64,000 nt of DNA, from NCBI GenBank assembly GCA_029977865.1, contig JAPOKA010000001.1, positions 1 through 64,000 on the forward strand, written 5' to 3'. Shown here piece by piece: positions 18,610-29,965 of the stretch. Each line of letters opens with the position of its first letter. Positions within the stretch are counted from its first letter, which is position 1. The notes under the pieces were generated by a model. The model did not search any database. It was not told the origin of the DNA and worked only from the letters and a program-made list of their open reading frames with translations. This DNA comes from a bacterium. Its GTDB lineage: Bacteria; Planctomycetota; Phycisphaerae; Phycisphaerales; SM1A02. The translations under genes and the position numbers were made by a program.

Positions 18610-20071
18610 CGAGAAGCTCTCGGCCGAAGCGACGGAAGAGGTTGGCCGCCAGCACGCTGCGGTAGGCAGCGCTGCCGCGAACATCGCTGAGCGGGCGAAT
18701 CGAGCCTGCGACGAGCTCCGCGAGCGACTCGATCCGAGCCGCGTCGAGGGTGCCGACGATCGCCTCCTCGACCGCGGGCAGGCGGATCGGAGTCGCGGCG
18801 ACGCCGCCGAGGGCGAGCCGAGCCGCGGACACGCCCACCGCGCCGCCGCCGCCGGCGCGGTCGAGTTTCACCGAGAAGGCTGCGCTCACGGTGCTGATGT
18901 CGAGGTCCTTCCGCTGCGAGACCTTGTAGAGACGCAGGAAACGGTCGGACCCGAGGCGATCGAAGGTGACGTGGGTGATGAGCTCTCCCGGCGCAAGCGA
19001 CAGTTGCCGGTAGCCGCGATAGAGCTCGGTCATCGGAATCTCGCGCCGCTTGAGGCCTCCGTCGCCTTCACCGAGGCTCGCCACCCCCACCGCACCGCCG
19101 GCGACAAGCAGGAACGGCAGGGTGTCGCCGATCGGCGAGCCGGTGGCGATGTTGCCGACGAGGGTCGCGACGTTCTTGATCTGCGGCGAGGCGAAGAGAT
19201 CGAGGAACCGGGCGAACTCCGGCGCCGCGTCGGCGCAGAGGTGCCGCAGCCGCGAGAGCGGGACCCTCGCCCCCACCGAGACGCGGGAGTCGTCGGCTCG
19301 CGCCTCGTACATCTCGGGGATGAGGTGGAGGCTGAGTAGCGTCTCCGGCATCGGCCGGCCCTTGTTGATCGGCACTCCGAGGTCGGTCGAGGCGCCGACC
19401 ACGCGGAACCCCGGATTCGCCGCGGCAAACCCGCAGGCTTCTTCGAGCGAAGTCGGCGCCGCGAAGCGAAGTCCATCGTGCTCGACCTCGAATCCCGACT
19501 CCATGGCGGACCTCGCCCGCGCCCGCCGATCGAGGGTCCCGTAGCGAGGGCCGACGCGGTGGGCTTCGGAAGTCCGCAGCGAGCACGCCGCCTCGAGAAT
19601 CGGCTCGTAGCCGGTGCAGCGGCAGAGGTTGCCGGTGAGATGGTTGGCGGCGACACGCCGATCGATCGGCTCGCCGGCGTGCTGCTCGACCATCCCGCTC
19701 AAGGCCATCACGAAGCCCGGGGTGCAGAAGCCGCACTGGCTTCCGTGGCAGCGTCGCATCGCCGCTTGCGCCGGGGCGAGCTCGCCCTCGGACTCCATGC
19801 CTTCCACGGTGACGACGTGGGCGCCGTCCATCGCGGCGACGATCGCGATGCAGGAGTTCATGGCCTCGAACGGCGCCTCGGGAAAGGAACTTCCGGGCGG
19901 ATCGAACGCCCGCAGCACCGTGCAGGCGCCGCAGTCGCCTTCGGCGCAGACGATCTTGGTTCCCGGCAATCCGAGTTCCTTGCGCAGCCACTCCGCGAGC
20001 ATCATGAATGCATCGCGTCCCCGGACCTCGCGGGCCACGCCGTTCACATGAAGCAATGCGTGATCACGCAT
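18602..20071 (-). CDS. xdhA: Xanthine dehydrogenase, FeS/FAD small subunit
   Basis: 489 residues. The plant-ferredoxin-type cluster is bound by Cys42, Cys47, Cys50 and Cys74 (CAEGDCGAC), the second [2Fe-2S] by Cys113, Cys116, Cys150 and Cys152 (CGFCTPGF, LCRCTGYEP). An FAD domain follows from about residue 195 (VVGASTDLGV, VATLVGNIATGSPIGD) and a CO-dehydrogenase flavoprotein C-terminal domain closes the chain. Electrons pass from the molybdenum site through the clusters to FAD. It starts 25 bp after the guanine deaminase stop codon. TAGACT seven bases before the ATG could be an extra internal promoter giving a leaderless transcript. Confidence 0.95.
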   Translation of the reverse strand: MRDHALLHVNGVAREVRGRDAFMMLAEWLRKELGLPGTKIVCAEGDCGACTVLRAFDPPGSSFPEAPFEAMNSCIAIVAAMDGAHVVTVEGMESEGELAPAQAAMRRCHGSQCGFCTPGFVMALSGMVEQHAGEPIDRRVAANHLTGNLCRCTGYEPILEAACSLRTSEAHRVGPRYGTLDRRARARSAMESGFEVEHDGLRFAAPTSLEEACGFAAANPGFRVVGASTDLGVPINKGRPMPETLLSLHLIPEMYEARADDSRVSVGARVPLSRLRHLCADAAPEFARFLDLFASPQIKNVATLVGNIATGSPIGDTLPFLLVAGGAVGVASLGEGDGGLKRREIPMTELYRGYRQLSLAPGELITHVTFDRLGSDRFLRLYKVSQRKDLDISTVSAAFSVKLDRAGGGGAVGVSAARLALGGVAATPIRLPAVEEAIVGTLDAARIESLAELVAGSIRPLSDVRGSAAYRSVLAANLFRRFGRELLDG

Positions 20072-20096
20072 CGTGCGCAGTCTACCCCTCGGGATT

Positions 20097-20573
20097 TCAG
20101 TACGGGATCCGATCGGGCGCCGACTCCCAGTCGCGGAAGGCCACGAGCGCCTCGTCGCGGAGCATGCCCTTCATGGGAATGGCCCGGTCGGCTGGATCCT
20201 TGGCGAACTCGTCGTAGATGAAGTGGTCGTCGAAGTCGATCGCCGCAGCGTCGGCCTTGGTGTTGGCGAACCAGATGCGGTCGAGGCGAGCCCAGTAGAT
20301 CGCGCTCAGGCACATCGGGCAGGGCTCGCAACTGGTGTAGATCTCGCAACCGTCGAGGCTGAAGGTGCCGAGCCGCCTGCAGGCGTCGCGGATCGCGACC
20401 ACCTCGGCATGAGCGGTCGGGTCGTGGCTTGCGGTGACCCGATTGGCACCCTCCCCCACCACCTCGCCGCCGCGCACGATCACCGCCCCGAAGGGTCCGC
20501 CGCCCTGCGCGATGTTCGCGCGGCTCAGGGCGATCGCTCGCCGCATGAAGTCAAGATGTGCCGCATCGCTCAT
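20097..20573 (-). CDS. guaD: Guanine deaminase (cytidine-deaminase fold)
   Basis: 158 residues. The zinc site is His55 with catalytic Glu57 (HAEV) and Cys85/Cys88 in PCPMC. The C-terminal segment [20 protein letters not shown] is typical of the GuaD/nucleoside deaminase type found in Bacillus rather than tRNA adenosine deaminase. It converts guanine to xanthine, and the xanthine dehydrogenase genes follow 25 bp downstream on the same strand, which strongly supports the assignment. The ATG at 20573 has no clear ribosome binding site. Confidence 0.92.
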   Translation of the reverse strand: MSDAAHLDFMRRAIALSRANIAQGGGPFGAVIVRGGEVVGEGANRVTASHDPTAHAEVVAIRDACRRLGTFSLDGCEIYTSCEPCPMCLSAIYWARLDRIWFANTKADAAAIDFDDHFIYDEFAKDPADRAIPMKGMLRDEALVAFRDWESAPDRIPY

Positions 20574-20926
20574 GGGGTGGGTGTCTCGAAGCGCCCGCCG
20601 CAGCGGAGATCGCCCGCACTGCGCGGGCCCCTAGGGGCCAACCGGGGTTCGGCTGCGGCGAACCTCGAGGTTCGTCTATCGGCAATCCCGCGGTCGCTTC
20701 GCCGCCGGACGCGGGGCCCACCGCGGACGGGCCTGATGGAACCTCCCCGGCCGGACCCCTCGATGAGTGGCTGTCGAAAGCCGGGATCGCATCCGCTGCG
20801 TGCGCCGGAGCGTGTCGGCGACGGCTCGAACGCCCGGCCCGCAACCAGTTCGGTCTATTCTCAAGACGCCGGGTCGAGGTTCGCGCAGCGAGGCCGGCTC
20901 CCGCTGCTCTCCCGACTGGAGTTCCC
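20574..20926. promoter_or_regulatory. Divergent intergenic region with a 14-bp palindrome
   Basis: 353 bp between guaD (leftward) and the DUF2200 gene (rightward). It contains a perfect palindrome GGCCCCTAGGGGCC at 20626-20639, overlapped on its left by a second hairpin (GCCCGC, five-base loop, GCGGGC at 20612-20628). These two structures are mutually exclusive. TATTCT near 20868 is a possible -10 for the rightward gene, without a good -35. No gene is supported here. Confidence 0.35.
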
Positions 20927-21289
20927 ATGGCAAAGCACCGCATCTACACCACCGCCGTCTCGGGTGTCTATCCCCACTACCTCGCCAAGGTGGAGAAGAA
21001 GGGTCGCACCCAGGCCGAACTCGACGAGGTGATCCGCTGGCTCACCGGCTACTCGCAGAAGGCGCTCGCCACCCATCTCGAGAAGAAGACCGACTTCGAG
21101 ACCTTCTTCGCCAAGGCTCCGGCCATGAACCCGCACCGCGAACTGGTGACCGGAGTGGTCTGCGGCGTGCGGGTCGAAGCGGTCGAAGACCCCTTGATGC
21201 AGGAAATCCGCCGGCTCGACAAGCTCGTCGACGAACTGGCCAAGGGTCGGCCCATGGAAAAGGTGCTGCGAGGGGCAACCACGGTGTGA
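20927..21289 (+). CDS. DUF2200 family protein
   Basis: 120 residues from the ATG at 20927, with GGAG five bases upstream. The sequence ([51 protein letters not shown]) matches the short DUF2200 family almost end to end. These are small soluble cytoplasmic proteins of unknown biochemical role. It stands alone, 282 bp before the next gene. Confidence 0.88.
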   Translation: MAKHRIYTTAVSGVYPHYLAKVEKKGRTQAELDEVIRWLTGYSQKALATHLEKKTDFETFFAKAPAMNPHRELVTGVVCGVRVEAVEDPLMQEIRRLDKLVDELAKGRPMEKVLRGATTV

Positions 21290-21571
21290 CGGCCTGCTGC
21301 CTCGTTCCATAGCCACCACATCAGCCGCCCTGCCGCCAAGCAGCCGATTCCAGGGCAGTCGTGCCGACGCGGCCCCGGACTGCCGAAGGACCCACCGGGA
21401 CCTCGCCCCCGATCGCAGCGGTGCCGCCAAGCCATCGCCGGCATGCCGCCGTTTCGCGATGCGTCGGGTAGTCTGAGCCGCGGAAGGACTGCTCGGTCTG
21501 CCTGAGCGAGCCCCTCCGCTTCGATCGCCGCATCTGTCCCGCCGCCCGCCGCGGCAAGGAGATCCAGCGAC

Positions 21572-23125
21572 ATGAACGACTCGGAGAATCGAATCTCACG
21601 CCGGACCGCCATCAAGGGCGCGGCGGTGAGCGGTGTCGGACTCATCGTCGGAAGTGCGATGGCCGAACAGTCCTCGACGCAGGCGGGCGCACCGCCGGAG
21701 GCCATGATGGGACCGAACGACGAGTGGTTCGCGCAGCGAGCCTGGAGCGTGAGCGCGAACAAGGTGCTTCCCAAGGCCGACGGAACCACCACCGCCGTGA
21801 CCACCCTCGCAAGGCGGATCGAACACCCGACCTCCGCCGAGGAGATCGCCGCCATCGTGAAGTCGCTTCCGGCGACCACGCCGATCGCGTGCGTCTGCGG
21901 CGGTCACGAGTCGTCGGGCGCGGCACTGGTGGCAAACCGCGACGCGGTGATCCTCGACCTGGGCGCCCTCAAGTCGATCGAGTTCGAGTCGGCAGACGAC
22001 GGGACGCTGGTCACGGTCGGCTCGGGTGTGGTCTTCCGTGAACTCGTCGAGGCGGTGAAGGCCCACGGCGGCGCGCTACCGGTCGGCACCGGACCCGGCG
22101 TCGGCGTGGTCGGGTACGCCCTCAACGGCGGGCTGAGCAGCTACTTCTCTCGCCGCCTCGGCCTGCTCGGGCAGCGGGCGGTGCGAATGACGGTGGTGAC
22201 CGCCAACGGCGAGACCCGCGTGCTGACGCCGAAGGACGAGCTGTTCACCGCGATGCTCGGCGCTGGCAGCGCCCTCGCGATCGTCGTCGACATCACCTTC
22301 CGCATGGCGAATGCGAGCGTCGTCAAAGGCGCCGAGCAGCTCGTCTTCGGATTCGAGAAGCGTGCCCAGGCGGTCGAGTTCTCTCGGAAGTCGATGCAGT
22401 TCATGAAGGACCGGGTGATGCCGAACGACTCGGTCTCGCTCGAGATCGTCGTGACCGGCACCAAGGCACTCGTCGCGACGACGGTCTTCTACGACACCTT
22501 CACCGGCATCACCGCCGAGTTCGTGAAGCCGCTCGTGGAACTTGCAGCGAGCATGAAGCTGCCGACGCTCGCCCGGGCGGAGTGGACTTCGTGGTATCAG
22601 GCCGCGGCGGCGCTGTGGCCGGTGATCGCCGAGCAGAAGGGCCAGCCCCTTGCGACGAGCTACCACTGCGCCGGCACCACCGCGACCCCCACCGACGCCG
22701 TCCTCGACTTTGTGGGCGACGTCGTGGTCGGCGAGGCGCCGCTCGACGAGGCCGAGATGTCGATCGTCGAGATCCGGACCCTCGGCGGCGCCATTGCGCA
22801 GGGCCCGCGAATTCCCACCGGCAACTGCGACCACGCCTTCTTCGTCGATCTCGTCACCCTCTTCGACGCCGGCGCCAAGTCGGCTGCCCAACGCAGAGAG
22901 ATCGTCGCGCTCACCAATCGGGTGATCGACAAGTGCCGTGCGGTGCCGGACCTCGGCGTCGACTTCAGCGGCACCCACTCGCAACCCGACGACGTCGATC
23001 GATCCGCGGTCGCCGCGGAGATCTTCGGCTCGGCCGAGATGGCCCGCATGATCGCGGCGCAGAAGAAGAAGATGGACCCCGACAACCGCTTCCGCTTCAA
23101 CCCCTTCGCGAAGTTCGTCGGCTGA
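21572..23125 (+). CDS. Tat-exported FAD-linked oxidase (berberine-bridge/VAO type)
   Basis: 517 residues. A twin-arginine signal (ISRRTAIKGAAVSGVGLIVG) opens the protein. The PCMH FAD-binding domain covers about 80-260, with CGGHESSG placing His112 where this family links FAD covalently. The second covalent cysteine of bicovalent members is not seen. The C-terminal berberine-bridge segment MDPDNRFRFNPFAKF is intact. It would oxidise an alcohol or sugar outside the cytoplasm. AAGGAG lies about eight bases before the ATG. Substrate unknown. Confidence 0.9.
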   Translation: MNDSENRISRRTAIKGAAVSGVGLIVGSAMAEQSSTQAGAPPEAMMGPNDEWFAQRAWSVSANKVLPKADGTTTAVTTLARRIEHPTSAEEIAAIVKSLPATTPIACVCGGHESSGAALVANRDAVILDLGALKSIEFESADDGTLVTVGSGVVFRELVEAVKAHGGALPVGTGPGVGVVGYALNGGLSSYFSRRLGLLGQRAVRMTVVTANGETRVLTPKDELFTAMLGAGSALAIVVDITFRMANASVVKGAEQLVFGFEKRAQAVEFSRKSMQFMKDRVMPNDSVSLEIVVTGTKALVATTVFYDTFTGITAEFVKPLVELAASMKLPTLARAEWTSWYQAAAALWPVIAEQKGQPLATSYHCAGTTATPTDAVLDFVGDVVVGEAPLDEAEMSIVEIRTLGGAIAQGPRIPTGNCDHAFFVDLVTLFDAGAKSAAQRREIVALTNRVIDKCRAVPDLGVDFSGTHSQPDDVDRSAVAAEIFGSAEMARMIAAQKKKMDPDNRFRFNPFAKFVG

Positions 23126-23212
23126 CCGGAGATTGGTCGCGGAGGCCCGACGAACCGAGTCGGACGGCGACGTTGAGTTGATCGCGAGACCGCGCCGCGA
23201 ATCGATCGCTCG

Positions 23213-23875
23213 TCAGGTCCCGGCGACCCCGTACTTCGCGCGGTACTCCGCGATGCGCTGGCGATCGTCCGCGGAGAGGCGTTCTCCGAGATGCTCGACC
23301 ACTTCGTCGATGGTGACGATCGCCGCGGTGGGCATCGCGAACTCCTCGCCCACCTCGGCGAGTGCGGTGCGGGTCGACTGCTCGCTCGCCCGCTCCTGTC
23401 GATCGACCGAGACGACGAGGCCCGCGAGCGAGATCTTCGCCGCCGCCCGCAAGAGCGGCACCGTCTCGCGGATCGAGGTGCCGGCGGTGGTGACGTCCTC
23501 GATGATCAGAACGCGATCGCCGTCCCGAAGCGGCCGCCCTACGAGCACGCCGCCCTCGCCGTGGTCCTTGGCTTCCTTGCGGTTGAAGCAGAACTCGACC
23601 TCGCGGCCACGCTCGGCGAAGGCCATCGCCGTCGCGACGACGAGCGGAATGCCCTTGTACGCCGGGCCGAAGAGGCAGTCGAAGCCCTGCGGGAACGACC
23701 GCTCGATCGCGTCGGCGTAGGCCCGGCCGAGCCGCGCCAGATGCGAGCCGGACCGGTACTTGCCGGTGTTCACGAAGTAGGGCGTCTTGCGTCCGCTCTT
23801 GGTCGTGAAGTCGCCGAAGGTGAGCACCCCCACCTCGACCATGAAGTCGACGAACTCGCGCTGAAAGTCGTGCAT
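23213..23875 (-). CDS. pyrE: Orotate phosphoribosyltransferase
   Basis: 220 residues. The PRPP-binding motif VLIIEDVTTAGTS lies at residues 122-134, preceded by GPAYKGIPL and FNRKEAKDHGEGG, the catalytic loop of PyrE. Transfers ribose 5-phosphate from PRPP to orotate in pyrimidine synthesis. No Shine-Dalgarno; TACGAT lies eight bases before the ATG, a likely leaderless start. It stands alone, convergent with the FAD oxidase gene. Confidence 0.95.
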   Translation of the reverse strand: MHDFQREFVDFMVEVGVLTFGDFTTKSGRKTPYFVNTGKYRSGSHLARLGRAYADAIERSFPQGFDCLFGPAYKGIPLVVATAMAFAERGREVEFCFNRKEAKDHGEGGVLVGRPLRDGDRVLIIEDVTTAGTSIRETVPLLRAAAKISLAGLVVSVDRQERASEQSTRTALAEVGEEFAMPTAAIVTIDEVVEHLGERLSADDRQRIAEYRAKYGVAGT

Positions 23876-24118
23876 GGCACGGGATCGTACCGGTATCGCA
23901 CCCGAGGCCTGACGCTTCGGACTCTGCGTGCCGACTTCGGATTTCGCTCCTGGCGGCGCTCCACGACCACTCGCCCGATCGCGTCACCGAGGCGTCCTGC
24001 GAGGACTTCGATCACACGACGGCCGCAAGCCAGGCCGGGCGGATCGGATGAGCCGTCGCGCAGACCCGCCGATGCGACGCGGATCTCCCGACGCGGTGGG
24101 CCAACACGGCCGGTCGAC

Positions 24119-24838
24119 TCAATTGCGAGCGCGGCGACGGCCGCGAAGGCCCGCCGCACCGACGACCAGCGCGGAGATGCCGGCGCCGCCGGGAACGGCG
24201 CTCGCCCCGATCTGGCCAGCCGTGATCGGCGATCCAGAATTGTCGTACGCCCAGCGTCCAAGCGTGGCGGAGTACAGGCTCGGCGTTGTGGACCCGGTGG
24301 TTGTCGAGAGGATCTCGATCCAGCCGTAGTAGGTCGTGGTGTTTGCTTGGAAACTGAACAGCAGGTACTTCGAACTTCCCGAGAATGCGGCGTTGCCGAA
24401 GTTTCGACCGGAGTCGGTTGTCCCGAGATTCACATTCGCGAGTGAGGCAGACCCGGTGCCCGCGTTCTGGGGCGCGCCACTGCTCGCGAGCAAGGCCTGG
24501 TCGGGGCCGACACCACCTCTCTGGAACTTCCCAGAGCCATTGCCCTGCCACCGGGCGACGACGCCGATACGGTAGGACATCGCTGTGCCGCGGCCGTTGG
24601 CAGTAGCACGCGTAGCGATCGAGAACCCCCCGCCCCCCGCAAGCAGACCTCCGAAAGTGGTGTTGACGGTCGTGGCCGCAACGTTGCCGGCGCCCGTGTC
24701 CCAATTGACGATCTTTCCTTGCAGCGAGTTGCTCACCACGATGGACGCATCAGCGGTGCCGCCAACCGCTGCGGAAACGGATGCCGCTGCGAGCGAGGCG
24801 TAGGACCGGAGGCGGGCACGGTGTACGGGGGTCTTCAT
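24119..24838 (-). CDS. PEP-CTERM-like secreted protein
   Basis: 239 residues from the ATG at 24838. Signal peptide about 1-31 (SVSAAVGGTADA). The mature part is a Gly/Ser/Thr/Asn-rich beta domain (YYGWIEILSTTTGSTTP), a type seen in PEP-CTERM passengers. The C terminus VPGGAGISALVVGAAGLRGR ends in a basic tail, a weak PEP-CTERM variant. The high Asn/Thr content fits an extracellular protein. It is unlike the protein at 5567-6259 in sequence, so it is not a recent duplicate. Confidence 0.75.
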   Translation of the reverse strand: MKTPVHRARLRSYASLAAASVSAAVGGTADASIVVSNSLQGKIVNWDTGAGNVAATTVNTTFGGLLAGGGGFSIATRATANGRGTAMSYRIGVVARWQGNGSGKFQRGGVGPDQALLASSGAPQNAGTGSASLANVNLGTTDSGRNFGNAAFSGSSKYLLFSFQANTTTYYGWIEILSTTTGSTTPSLYSATLGRWAYDNSGSPITAGQIGASAVPGGAGISALVVGAAGLRGRRRARN

Positions 24839-25381
24839 CGTTCTCTTCTTGTTCTGGCTGCCGAGCGGGCAACCCGTCGCGGTGGCACGCTGCAAGGGTC
24901 GAGCGGTTGCCCGCGGGCGACTGCCCACTCGAACTTCCGAGGCGGAGGACGCCGGGTTCGGAATCCTTGCTCGGTGGGAGAATGTCTCCAATCTTCGAGA
25001 GAGCAAGCTCCAAGCGCGATCAATCGCGCTTCTTAGAGAAATCGGTGTCGGGTCGGACGATTCGCGTGCCCGTCGCAAACCCGCGAGGCCGAGCATCGCC
25101 GAGCCGACGAAGTTGGTCCCAATGGCGCCGGTCGGGAGGCGATCGCTCCGGACCGGCTCCGCCCCGGCGTCACGACGCCCGGGCGGCAGCCCCCCAGCGG
25201 CCGATACCCATGTGCCGGGCGGTTCCGAGCGTGAACCCCGACTCGTCCGACTCCTGCGCGATGACGTCCGCGACCGGCGCTCCGCCACGCTCGCCGACGA
25301 GACCATCGCCGTCGCGATCTTCGCCGCGGACCGCGGCGAGCCGGCTTCACCCCATCGCCATCAGTGATGCGCCCTCGGAAC
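24839..25381. other. Intergenic region of 543 bp with a palindrome
   Basis: No supported gene. It holds AAGCGCGA-TCAA-TCGCGCTT at 25012-25031, a perfect eight-pair stem (ten with the loop closed differently), about 175 bp upstream of the PEP-CTERM-like gene. An open frame on the plus strand near 25220-25367 has a peptide-like composition (RLVRLLRDDVRDRRSATLAD) but lacks a start signal, and I treat it as chance. Confidence 0.4.
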
Positions 25382-27610
<2,229 letters not shown>

Positions 27611-27761
27611 TCACGACACCCCGCCGCTGCGGCAGCGAACGCGACCGCGCGTGCGGGCGGCCATGGCAAGCACCGCCGCCGACCGTTCGAACGATGCGGC
27701 TCGAGGATCGAAGGTGACATGCACTGGCCTTGCCGACCGGCGAATTCAGGCCCGCCGCCTC

Positions 27762-28658
27762 CTACGCCTCGCCGAGGTCTCGCCTCGCGGCGCCGGCCAA
27801 GCGTGCCGCGAGTCCGGCTTGGCTCGAGACGCCGAGCTTGCGGTAGATCCGCCTCGCGATGGTCGCCACGGTGTGCACCGAGAGCCCCATCCGCTCGGCA
27901 ACGTGCGCGCGAGTCAGGCCGTCCGCGAGGGCGAGGGCGACCTCCCGCTCCCGCGGCGCGAGTCCGCGGAATCCGGTCTTCGCCGGAACTTCGGCATCGG
28001 CTCGCGCGAGCTTCGAACGGGGCGTCATCCAGACCGCCGGCAAGGGAAGCAGCTCGCCCACCAACGGCTCGAGGGAGATGCTGATCGACTGGTTGCAGAA
28101 GGCCGGCCGCACTCCCTTCGCGTTGCCGGATCGGGTCGGCTGCGACGGCCGCGGGGTCGCAAGGAACTCGACCACGGCGAGGATGCGGCGGCGCAGTTCC
28201 GCGAAGTCCTCCACGGTGAAGTGCTGCATGGTGTGCTGCCGAAAGCGAAAGCCAGCCTTCGAGTCGAACTCCGGATCGGCGTAGCGATCGACGCAACGCT
28301 TGAACTCGTCGCCCACCGATCGAATCGAGGCCATGGCGTGTTCCACCGACCTCGGATCGGACTCGTCGAAGGTGACCACGATCCGGTCCCTCGCGACGCG
28401 ATACCCGACGGTCGTTCGGGGCTTTCGTGCCCGTATCAACTTGAGCAGGCCATGGTCGACGAGCCGATCGACTTGAGGTTGAAGCACACGACGCTCGAGC
28501 CCAAGCGCGGCCTCGAGCGCCGGGAGCGTGACCACCGATCGGAACCCCCGAATCGCTTCCCAGGTCCGCAGCGCGGCGTAGTCCTGGAGAAGTTCCACCA
28601 CGCCAGGATCCTCGAGCCGCAAGGCCTTGTCCGCAGCCATGGTCCGATCATCGCACAT
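27762..28658 (-). CDS. LuxR-type transcription regulator with N-terminal winged helix
   Basis: 298 residues. The C terminus (LAPREREVALALADGLTRAH, then VAERMGLSVHTVATIARRIY) is a LuxR/GerE helix-turn-helix at about 230-290. Residues about 15-75 look like a second, MarR/ArsR-like winged helix (ALRTWEAIRGFRSVVTLPAL...). There is no receiver domain. The start could be the ATG at 28658 or the one at 28640; neither has a Shine-Dalgarno. The gene sits directly upstream of katG on the same strand (196 bp gap), so control of katG is possible, but nothing in the sequence shows it. Confidence 0.8.
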   Translation of the reverse strand: MCDDRTMAADKALRLEDPGVVELLQDYAALRTWEAIRGFRSVVTLPALEAALGLERRVLQPQVDRLVDHGLLKLIRARKPRTTVGYRVARDRIVVTFDESDPRSVEHAMASIRSVGDEFKRCVDRYADPEFDSKAGFRFRQHTMQHFTVEDFAELRRRILAVVEFLATPRPSQPTRSGNAKGVRPAFCNQSISISLEPLVGELLPLPAVWMTPRSKLARADAEVPAKTGFRGLAPREREVALALADGLTRAHVAERMGLSVHTVATIARRIYRKLGVSSQAGLAARLAGAARRDLGEA

Positions 28659-28904
28659 CGTTCGACGCAGGAGCGACCACCGACCGATCGATCACGCCGA
28701 TGTACCTCGCCCGGAGTACAGCCAAGCGCGCTCTCGGGGGAGGTTCGAGCGACGGCGTACTTCGCGGTGGTGACTCGCAGCACGACCGTCCGCGCCGCCG
28801 GAACCGTCCGCCGAAATTCGCCGAAATCGTGGGTGATGCGGCGGCACGGCGTCGCCGACGGACTATCTTTCTGTGACATCGAACCCTGCGATCGAGGCCC
28901 CGTC

Positions 28905-29885
28905 ATGACCATCCGCCCAACCCGTGCCCAAACCGCCCTCGTTGCCGCAACGGCCCTGACCACCCTCGCCGCCGGCCTCGCGTCATCCGCCGCGGCGGAC
29001 ACGATCACGGTCTGCCTCGACGGGTCGTGTGACTTCACCGACCCCGTAGCCGCGGTCGCCTCTGCCTCGATGGGCGACGTGGTCGAGATCGCAGCTGGGC
29101 ACTATCTGCTGACCGAGTCGCTGCTGGTGCTGCAGGAGATCGTCGTTCGCGGTGAAGTCGACACGAGCGGCGAGCCCGCCACGGTGCTCGACGGACAGGC
29201 CAGCGTCCAGATCCTCGCCGTCGCTGCGGTCGGTCCTGATGCCGAGTTCGAGAACCTCGTCTTCACCGATGGGCGAGCGGATTACGGCGGCGCGATCTTC
29301 CTCTATGGAGCGAGTCCGGTCTTCCGAAACTGCCTTGTCACCGCCAATCGCGCAAACTGGAACGGCGGCGCGATGTTCGTGAACGACTCCAGCCCGACCA
29401 TGATCGACTGCGAACTGGCGAACAACCTCGCCAGCAACAGCCAGTTCCCGGGGAACGGCACCGGGGGTGCGGTCTTCGTCGGCTCGGGCACGCTGACGCT
29501 GATCGACTCCGCCATCTCGGCCAATGAAAGTGCCCTGTGGGGCGGCGGGATCTTCCTGAGCAGCGCGGGCATTCTGAACCTGCAGTCGAGCCGCGTCTGT
29601 GGCAACACGGCGACGATGAGCCCGCAGATCGGCATGAATCCTGGCGCCGTCATCAACGACCTCGGCGGCGGGTGCGTCATGGCGGACTGCGAGGACTGCC
29701 CGACGGCACCGCCGTGCCCGGCGGATCTCAACATGGACGGCGTGGTCAACGGCGCCGATCTGGGCATCCAGCTCGGCTGGTGGGGCGCCTGCAAGGGAGG
29801 CTGTGCTGCGGACCTCAACCTCGACGGGATGGTCAACGGTGCCGACCTTGCGATGCTGCTGTCGGACTGGGGCGTCTGCGACTGA
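28905..29885 (+). CDS. Secreted beta-helix protein with dockerin-type tail
   Basis: 326 residues. Signal peptide 1-31 (LASSAAA). Residues about 60-250 show repeated short strands with G-G-A-I-F/M-F turns (YGGAIFLYGAS, NGGAMFVNDSS, GGAVFVGSG, GGGIFLSSAG), a right-handed parallel beta-helix or pectate-lyase-like fold. The last 55 residues are two EF-hand halves (DGVVNGADLGIQLGWWG and DGMVNGADLAMLLSDWG) ending in VCD, the tail also seen on three other secreted proteins here. No catalytic residues could be assigned. Probably a surface-located polysaccharide-binding or adhesion protein. Confidence 0.85.
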   Translation: MTIRPTRAQTALVAATALTTLAAGLASSAAADTITVCLDGSCDFTDPVAAVASASMGDVVEIAAGHYLLTESLLVLQEIVVRGEVDTSGEPATVLDGQASVQILAVAAVGPDAEFENLVFTDGRADYGGAIFLYGASPVFRNCLVTANRANWNGGAMFVNDSSPTMIDCELANNLASNSQFPGNGTGGAVFVGSGTLTLIDSAISANESALWGGGIFLSSAGILNLQSSRVCGNTATMSPQIGMNPGAVINDLGGGCVMADCEDCPTAPPCPADLNMDGVVNGADLGIQLGWWGACKGGCAADLNLDGMVNGADLAMLLSDWGVCD

Positions 29886-29965
29886 CGCGGCGCCGGTGGC
29901 TTCGACCGGAGTGCTCGGGCAACTTGGCGGGGTCGATCGGCGAGCGCCACCGGTACACTTCGCCC

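Noticed and set aside
25220-25367. Peptide-like open frame ending near 25367
   Set aside because: No start codon with a ribosome binding site or -10 hexamer, no domain, and it lies in a GC-rich spacer where chance frames are common.
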